Shown here piece after piece: positions 1 to 9,000 of a stretch of 64,000 bases of DNA. Below the pieces are notes generated by a model, which worked only from the letters and a program-made list of their open reading frames with translations, was not told the DNA's origin and made no database searches. The position numbers were made by a program, and so were the translations under genes. Position 1 is the stretch's first letter. Every line of letters begins with the position of its first letter. Source of the stretch: CAISIP01 sp965278985 (GTDB lineage Bacteria; Pseudomonadota; Gammaproteobacteria; Burkholderiales; Burkholderiaceae_C); contig OZ257131.1 of NCBI GenBank assembly GCA_965278985.1, positions 6,696,001-6,760,000 on the forward strand, read 5' to 3'.

Positions 1-3000
1 GCCGAGATCACGCCGCCGCCAAAGCCCTTGGCGGTGGCATCGGCCTCGGGCAGGTATTCGGCCAGCACGGTCACGTTGGCGGCGTTCACCACCACGCCTT
101 CGCCCAGCGTGGCGGTGACCACGGAGTTGGCCGTGGCCTGGGCATCTGCACCCCGGCCCGAGAAGACGCCGCCGGACGCTGCCTGCGCCAATGCGAAGGC
201 GTTGTCTTCCGAGACGGCGTGCACGCGCAAGTTGCCGCCCTGGAGGATGGCGCCGTCGTCCACATGGGCACGCGTATGGCCGTCCACGGTGGCTTCGGTG
301 ACCATCGCGCCCACGCCGGCCAGCAGGCCGACCGACACGCTGAAACCTTCGGCACGTGCGGCGTTGTCGGCGTCGGCTTCGACCGTGATGCCACCCAGTC
401 CGCGCACGGTGGCGCCTTCGCCGATGCCGGCATCGACGGTGCCGTTGACGGTGGCGTTCGCATACGCCCCCGTACCGCCGCCCAGGATGCTGCCTGCGAA
501 GGGCCGGACGCTGGCCGTCGCGGGGGCCGCACTGCTGCCGGTGGCACGCACGAGGACGGCACCGTTCGCCAGCACCTGGGCACCTGCGCCGATGCCGGCC
601 GTGACGGTGGGGGTGAGGCGCGTGTCTGCCAGCGCTACGGCCACGGAGGCGCCGCCGGCGACGCTCACGCCCAGTGCGTCGGTGGACACGCGGGTCGTGC
701 CATGGTCGGCGGTGAGTGCCACGTCGCCCGTGGCCTCGATCACCACCTGGTCGCCGAGGGTGGCCGACACATCGGCGTCCACCAGCAGGGAGGTATAGAC
801 GCCGGTGCCGGCGTTCAGTATGCCGCCGCTGGCCGCGACGGCCGCCACGGTAATGTCGGTGTCGTGCACCTTGGCAGACAGCCGCACGTCGCGTGCACGG
901 ATGCGCGCATTGCTGCCGCCGCTGCGCGACTGGATCTCGGCGCGTGTGGTGCTGGTGAGGTCCACACGCGCGACCATCGCGCCCAGCGCCACGGCGCCGA
1001 GTGCGCCGCCGTCGGCATCCACGTCGGCCGCGCTGCGCGCGTCGGCGTTCAGCACGAGGTCGCCCGAAATCAGCAGCTCGGCGTCCTGGCCCACGCTGGT
1101 GAGCGTGTGGGTGTCCAGCGTGACCAGGGCCACGCCGGCGGAGGCGGCACCCACCACTGCCGCGCCGATGCCGATGGCCATCGAGGCCACGCCGGGGTAC
1201 CCCGCCACGGCCGTGCTGGTGGTGGCCGCGAGGTGGACGTTCTGCACCGCATCGGCCGCGCCGGTTCCGACGTGCGCACCATTGCCCAGACGCGCCGTGG
1301 CGCCGCCCGTGGCTTCCACCACGGTGGCCGACGCGCCCAGCGCCACACCCAGCGGGTAGTAGGCCAGGCCCAGCGCACCGGTGGACACGCGGATCTGCGC
1401 GTCGTAGTGCGCCTCGATGGCGAGGGTGCCCGCCTGGGTGACCCGCACGCCGCCGAAACCCGTGTCGTCGGCCAGGAAGGCCTGCGCCGTGGCGCCGTCG
1501 TTCACGTAGATCACGGACGCGGCTGCGCCCACATACCCGCCCACGCCGCCGGCAATGGCCAGCGCGCGGATGTCGGTGGCGTAGTCGGCGGACACCGTGA
1601 TGTCACCGCCGGCCGTGAGCACGGCGCCGTCGCGCACTTCGGCCCGCACGTCGGCCTGGTTCTGCACGATGCCGATGGAGGCACCAAAGCCCCCGCCTTG
1701 CGCCGTGGCGTCGATGCCGATGGCCCCCACGACCATGGACAGGCGGAGCTGCTCTTGCGCGGCCACCGTGATCGCATCACCCGCCGTCACCGTATTGTTG
1801 GTGCCGATGAAGGCCTGCGTGCCGGCGCTGGTGTTGCTGGCGGCGTTGGTGGCATCCGCCACGCGGTTCTGCGGCGTGCCTGCCGTGATGCGGGCGGCGG
1901 CCCGCGCCGTGGCGCGTTGGGTGGTATCGGCCGCGGCCGTGGCAATGCTGTGGCCCGTGCCGCTGCCGCCGCCCACCGACAGCGCCTGGTCGTTCAACGC
2001 GGCCTCGCGCGATGCGGCCAGGCGGATCTGCGTGGGCTGGGCCGGGTCCACGATGGCGTAGTAGGTGGCGCCATCTTGCAGGCCGAGCAGGGCGGTGTTG
2101 CCCGCCGCGCCCTTGCGGTAGACCACGGCGTCGCCCGTGTGCAGTTCCAGGTCCTGGGCTAGCGTGATGCGCCCGGCGTTCACATTGGCGGCACCGAAGC
2201 GGCCCACACCGCCGTACTGGCCCAGTGCGTTAGTGAGCTGGCCGGCGCCGGACTGGCTGTCCGCCGCGCCGGCGATGTCGGTGTCGCTGCCGACCATGGC
2301 GTTTTCGCTGCGCTCGGTGCCGTTGTCGTCGAAGCTGTAGCGGTCGCTGTAGTTGCCGCCCAGGCTGTAGACCGCGGCGGAGCCGCCCAGCCCGCCCTGT
2401 CCGATGCCGGCCGAGACCACGACGGTCTGCAGGTCCTTGTAGGCCAGTGCGCGCACGGCCACGTCGCCCTGCGCCTGGATGTCGCCGCGCGCCGCGGCGC
2501 TGCTGTCGCCGATGAAGGCGTGCGTGTCGTTGCGCACGATCACCACGTCCGCGCCGCCTGCAAGCCCGGCGTACACGGAGCCCGCGAGCGCGCCGTCGGC
2601 CAGGGTCATGGTGAGGCGGTTGGCGGCCGCCACCGTGACGTTCTGCGCCGTGTTCTCGCCCGTGTTGCCGGTGTTGATGGCGGCGCCGCCACCGATGGCG
2701 GCCGTGGTGTCGCTGTCGATGACCGACACCGTGACCGCGCCCGCCAGTGCGAAATACTGGCCGATGCCCGCACTCACCGAGATGCCCCAGAGGTCTTCGG
2801 AGGAACGCGCCTGCACCACCACGCCGCGTTGCGCGCCGGTGCCGAACACACCGGTCGTGGCATTCTGCGTGCCGTCCAGCACGCCGGCCACGCTGCCCGC
2901 GTTGGCGAGTGCGTCCACCGTGGCGTTGGCGCCGATGGTGGCCTCGGTGCGCTTGGTCACCAGCGTGACGCCCACGGCGCCACCGATGCCGCCACCCTGT

Positions 3001-6000
3001 GGGCCGATGCCGGCGGCACCGCCGATTACGTCGAGGTCGGTGTCATCCTGTGCGGAGACGAGCACGTTGCCGCCTGCATGCAGCACGGCCAGGTTGCCCA
3101 CCTCGGCCTGTGTGGACGTGGTGACGTTGAGCACCGAGACCGATCCCGCGATGCCCGCGCTGGCCCCGCCAGCCAGCGCGGCGGAGACCACCAGCACGTC
3201 TTCCACGGCGCTCGCACGCACCTGGATATGGCGCTGCGCCGCGATGTCGGTGCCGGTGCCCACGGTGGCCTGCGTGCTGGCCGTGAGCGCGTTGTAGACC
3301 GCGGCCGGTGTGACCGCTGCCGTGCGGGCGATGCCGCCCGCACCTGCGATGCCCAGGTGGTGGAAGTCGCTGGCAGCCGCCACCGTCACGTCCTGCTGCG
3401 CGTGGGCCGAGGTGTTGCCGCGCTGGTTCAGCGCCGCGCCGGCACCCACCGTGGCCTGCGTGTCCGTCTGCACGATGGCCACGGCCGCCGAAAGCTGCAC
3501 GGCAACCTGGCCCGAGCCACCCACGCTCACGCCGAAGGAGCCGATGTCGTCGCGGTTGGTGGCCGTGACCGAGAGGCCGCGGAAACCGTTGACCGTCTGG
3601 TGCGCGACGCCGCGCGCGCCGTCCAGCGATGCATCGGGGTTCTCGCTGTTGGCGCCTGCTGCGCCGGGTGCGGCCACCTGCACGTTGCTGGCGGTGGTGG
3701 GCGTGGTGGTGGGGGTGCCGAAGACACCGGCCAGCACGCCGTCGAGCGCGGTCAGGCCGCGTGCGTCCACGGCCGCGCCGTCGCCGATGCCGGCGCTCAC
3801 GGACTTGGTCAACGTGGTGGCGGCCGCGCCGCCGCCCAGGCTGGCGGTGCTGGCGCCCGAGATGCTGCCGCCGATCACGTCCAGCGTGCTGCGGTCGTCG
3901 GCCGCAACCACGATGCTGCCGTCGGCGTCCACGCTGGCGCCGTCCGCGATGAAGGCCCGGGTGTCCAGGTCCAGCATCGCCACGGCCACACCACCCGCGA
4001 TGCCCACCGTGCGGCCCACGCCTGCGCCGCCGCCTGCCGCCACCACATCCGCGCTGGACAGGGCCTGCACACGCACATGGCCCTGCGCATGGCTGTTGCC
4101 CCCCAGCGTAGCCTCGGTGGACTTGGTCAGCTGAACGATGCCCACGCCCGCACCGATGCCCGCCTGGCCCCCTGCCCCCACGGCGCCGCCCAGTGCCAGC
4201 GCCTTGGTGGTGCTGCCTGCGAAGACGTTGACGCCCTGGCCGGCCAGGCCGTCGTCGGCGGGGTTGATGCGGGTGCCATCCCCGACCACGGCGCGCGTGG
4301 TCTCGCCCAGCACCAGCGTCGCTCCGGAGCCGGCCACACCCACCTTGCCGCTCAAAGCACCACCCGCGGCAACGGCCAGCAGGTCCTGGGTGTTGGTGGC
4401 CGTCACGCTGACGCCATGGAACGTTGCGTCGACGGTGGCGGAATCGCCCGTGGCCGTGGCCACGCTCGCGGCCGTGCCTGCGCCTCGCGCCACGATGGTG
4501 GCATCGGCGCCCACCAGCGCTTCGACGGTCTGGTCCTGCAGCACGGTCATGGCCGAGGCGCCGATGCCGGCGCCCCCGCGGCCCAGCGCGAGGCTGCCGG
4601 CCAGTGCCAGCAGCTTGTTGCGGTTGTCCGCTGCAACCAGCACATCGCCGCCGGCGGTGATGGACGCGCTGTTGCCCACCGTGGCGCGCACCGTCGCCTG
4701 GTGGTCCAGCACACCGACCGAGCCCGCGAAACCGACGGAGCCGCCCCCGGCCACGCCGATGTCGAGCAGCATGAGGTTCATGTCGCCACGCGCTTCCACG
4801 CGCACGTCGTCGCCTGCGTCCAGCACCGCGCCCGCACCCACCGTGGCCGTAACGTCGCGCACCACCGTGATGTGGCCCACGCTGCCGTCCACTGCCACGC
4901 CCGTGCCACCGAAGGCTTCGCTGCCGGCGACGCTCAGGCTCAGCATGTCCAGTGCCTGCGTCGCGCGCACGGTGATGTCGTCGCGTGCCGCCACGCGGGC
5001 GCCGTCGCCGATGGCCGCGCCTGTGTGGAGCTGGAAGTCTTCCAGGTCCAGCGCCGCGCCGATGCCCGCGCGCCCGCCGAGGGTCAGCGCGCCACCGGCG
5101 CCAGTGCTGTGCACGGTGTGCGTGGCTTCCAGCAACACGGACTGCGCAGCCACAGCGGTGCCCTGGCCGCGCTGGTTCACGCGCGCGTCGTCGCCGATGC
5201 GCACGTCCACTGCACTGTCCATGGCGCCGATGCTTGCCGAGGCGGCGATCGAGAGCGTCTGGCTCTGCGCGCCGGCAGCCGCGACCACGGTGCGGATGTC
5301 GTTCGCATGTGCGACGACCGCGAGGCCCGCGGTACGCCGGCCTGTGTGATCGGTGGGCGCAGTGCCCTGGCCCCATGCGTCCAGTTCGGCGTCGTCCTCC
5401 ACACCGGCCAGCACGCTGCGGCGCAGGTCGAACCGCGCTGCCGACGCACCGAAGCCCAGCTGGCGCCCAAAGGCCGCACCGCCGGCCAGCACCAGCACGG
5501 GGGTGTCGTCCAGGGCTTCGATGAGCACGCTGCCGACGCTCTGCACATCCGCGCCGCTGCGCACCGCGGCCTGCACCGTGGTGTCCAGCGAGAGGTTGGC
5601 GACCGAGCCCGCCAGGCCTGCCTGCCGCCCGCTCGCGGCGCTGGCGCTGATGCTCAGCAGGTCGTTGAGCGCCTCGGCACGCAGCAGCAGGTTGCCGCCG
5701 GTGGCCACGGTGGCGTCGCCCACCCAGGCCTGCACGTTGCTGGTAATGGCGCCGATGTCGGCCGCTGCGCCCATGCCGGCGTTGGCCTGGCCGCCCTTTG
5801 CCACGGCGCCGGCCACGGAGACGTTCTGGCCGTGGTTCTGCGCCGTGACCGTCAGGTCGCCCTGGGTGCGTATGTCCGCACCATCGGCCACGCTGGCCAG
5901 CACGCGCGTGCTGCTGCGGTTCTCGGTGGCCGAGCCGGTGAGCGTCAGCGTGCCGCCGCCCGCGGCGCCTGCGCTGATGGCGATGCGTTGGGCCGTCCAG

Positions 6001-9000
6001 TCCGCATTCACCGTGACCGTGCCGCTTTGCACCGTGCCGCCCACCCAGGCTTCGACGACGTGGTCGCCGCTGTTGAGGCCCACGGCCCCGCTGATGCCCA
6101 GGGCGCCGGCCGCGCCACCCCGCGCGAAGCCGCCCGTGAGCGCGAAGCTGTTGCTGTGGCCGATGGCCTCGATGCGCAGGGCGCCATCGGGCACGGCGCC
6201 GTCGCCCACTACCACGGTCGTGCCGTCCACAAAGGCACGCAGGGTGTCCTGCGCCTGGTTGCGCGCCACGGCGCCGGCGCCTGCGATGGAGGTGTTGCCC
6301 TTGGCGCCTGCGATGGCGAGCGCCACCAGTTGCTGCTCGGCGCGGGCCTGCACCGTGATGTTGCCGTCCGCCGTGACCAGGCCGGGCAGGGCCGGGGCCA
6401 CGGCCGGCGTGAGCCGGTTGCCGATGAAGGCCTCGGTGGTATTGCGGATGTCGGTCAAGGCGGCAGCGGCACCCAGGCCTGTTCCCACGCTCTTCTGGAT
6501 CGCGCCGCTGATCTGCACCGTGAGCAGGTCCAGGTGGGCCGTCACCTCCAGGTCGCCGCCGCTCTGCACGCGCGCACCGTCCTCGATCCAGGCCCGCGTG
6601 GTGTGTGTGCCGTCGAAACTCGAACTGGTGGCCGAGCCGCCGAATCCCACGGGTGCCTTGCCGGAAGCCCTCGCGATGTCGATGGTGCGCACCTCCTGCG
6701 TGGCGTCCACCGCGATGCCGTGCGCGGCGCGCACCTGTGCGCCGTCCTCCACCCAGGCCTCGGCAGTGCCGGTGTAGGCTATGTCCAGCACCGAGCCACC
6801 GATGCCCTTGCCCTTGGTCTTGCCCAGCAGGCCGCCACCCACGTGGATGGAGTCGACGCTGGTGGTGGCGGCCACGTGCACCGTCTGCGTGGGCAGCGCC
6901 ACCACGGCCGGGTCCTGGTTGATGCGCGCGTGTTCACCTACCGAAGCGCGGGCGGTGTTGGTCACTTGTGTGGTGTTGAGTGAACCGCTCACGCCCGTGC
7001 CCAGTTTGGAGCCCCCCGAGGTCTCGGTGTAGGTGGTAGCGATCAACATCGGCGCGATGTACTTGGGCTTGATGACCGGTGCGAGGTCCAGCAGCGCCTG
7101 CGCGACGTTGGGCAGCGTCTCGATGCCCCAGACGGCCAGGTTGCTGGCGGCTGTCGCGCCGGCGTTCACCGCGTCTTCCACACCGGCCATGGGGTTGGTG
7201 GAATCGTTCGGTGCGTCGGGGTTGTCGGTGGCGCGGAGGTCGGGCTTGTCGATGCTGAGCGCGTCGCGCAGGTTGCCGAGGTACTCGGTGCGGATCTGGC
7301 TCGGGATCTCGGCCAGTGCGTCCAGCGACAACGCACCGGCGGCGTCCAGCGCGCCGTCCAGGCGCACGGTGGCGGTGTTGGTGTAGTCTGTCAGCACCAG
7401 GGCCCCCGTGACGCCGGTGGTGATTTTCTGCCCCGAGGCGTAGGCCAGCGCGTAGGCCTGGTGGTTGTCCACCGCGTGGGCGTTCACCGTCAGGCCGTCG
7501 GCGCTCCACAGGTGCGCCGTGCGCCCGATGGCCACGCTGGCCGTGTTCTGGCTGTTGGCGATGGCGGCCGCGCCGGCCAGTGCGAAGCTGGGGGCCTTCT
7601 TGACGTTGGCGATCACGCTGGTGTCGTTGTCCTTGGTCTCGGCCAGGGCGGTGATGAGGAGGCTGGCCTCGGCCACACCGTCCTCGTCGCGGTCGATGTC
7701 CGCACCGCGGCTGCGCACCAGGCCATCCACCACCACGTCGGAGGTGGAGCGGATGTGGCTGATCGCCACACCCACCACGCCGTAGGTCGGTGGGAACAAC
7801 GCGCGCTTCTTCGCCTTGCCGCCGGCTTCGACGGCGAATTCCTGGCGGTTGTTGGCGGCGCTGATCTGCACCGTCTCGCCGGTGATGCTGGCGTTGTCGC
7901 CCACGGTGACCCGCGTGGCGGACTCGGCCTCGCCCACGGACAGTGCCAGGCGCGGCACGGGCTTGGAGGCGCCCGGGGCCGTGCGCTTGGTGCTGGAGTC
8001 GGTGAACACCGACATGGAATGGTTGACGGTGGCGGTCACCGTCACGTCGCCGCCGGCATCCAGCGTGGCACCTGCCAGCACCTCGGTGGTGGCGTGTGCG
8101 GTGGATTTCGCGTAACTCGCGCCCACGGGCAAGCCCATGGTCTCCAGCATGACGTTGGCGTCGGCGTTGGAGCCGATGTCGATGCTGCCGCGGGCATGCA
8201 GGAAGGCGTTCTCGCCGATGGTGATGGTGCTGGTGGCGATGCCGGTGTAGGTCGCCGCGATCTTGGCTTGGACGCCCACGTAGGGCCCGAGCAGCAGGCT
8301 GGTGGGGATGGTGCCCAGCAGGCTCTCGGCCGCCAGGCCGGCGGTCAGCGGGTTGTTGGGGTGGCCGGGCTCGGCCTCCGCTTCGGGCAGCACGCCCTGG
8401 ACCTCGGCGAAACGCACCACCTCGTGGGCCATGGCCTGGCCCGCGGGCACGGTCAGCGTCAGCGTGCGGCCATCGGCCGATATGGCCTGCACGGTGTAGG
8501 TGCCGTCGTTGCCCAGCGTGCCGCTGACCTGCAGGTTGCGTCCCGCGACGAAGCCGTCGTCCACCCAGCTGCCGGTGTCGCGCGTGAGCGTGTGGTTCGT
8601 GGCGTTGAAACTCAGCAGCGGATCGCCCTGCGCGGCCAGGAAGGACACCTCGGCGCCCTGCGAACGGTCGGCAGTGAACCCTGCGAAGCCCGGGCGGCCC
8701 AGGGTCAGCGTCGCACCGCTGATGCCGGTCACCACGTAGGTGCCGTTGTTGGCGTCGAGCCCGCCATCCACCACCAGCTGTTGGCCCACGGCGAAGCCGT
8801 CGGTCGCCCAGCTGCCGGCCGAGCGCGTGATGCTGCTGCCCGCGAAGGCCAGGGTCAGCGCGTCGCTGTTCGAGAACGTGGCGGCCGTGGCGGCTTCGGC
8901 CGTGAAAGCGGCTTCCACGGTGATCGTGGCGCTCGCCACCGAGACGATGCGGTAGCTGCCGTCGTTGCTCGGGGTGCCCGTGACCGACAACAACCGGTCC

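Noticed and set aside
2520..6983. Long open frame (1487 codons) on the plus strand inside the giant gene
   Set aside because: Antisense shadow of the high-GC giant gene. Its composition (His/Arg/Gly/Ala-rich, no domain) is what an opposite-strand reading of GC-biased codons gives.
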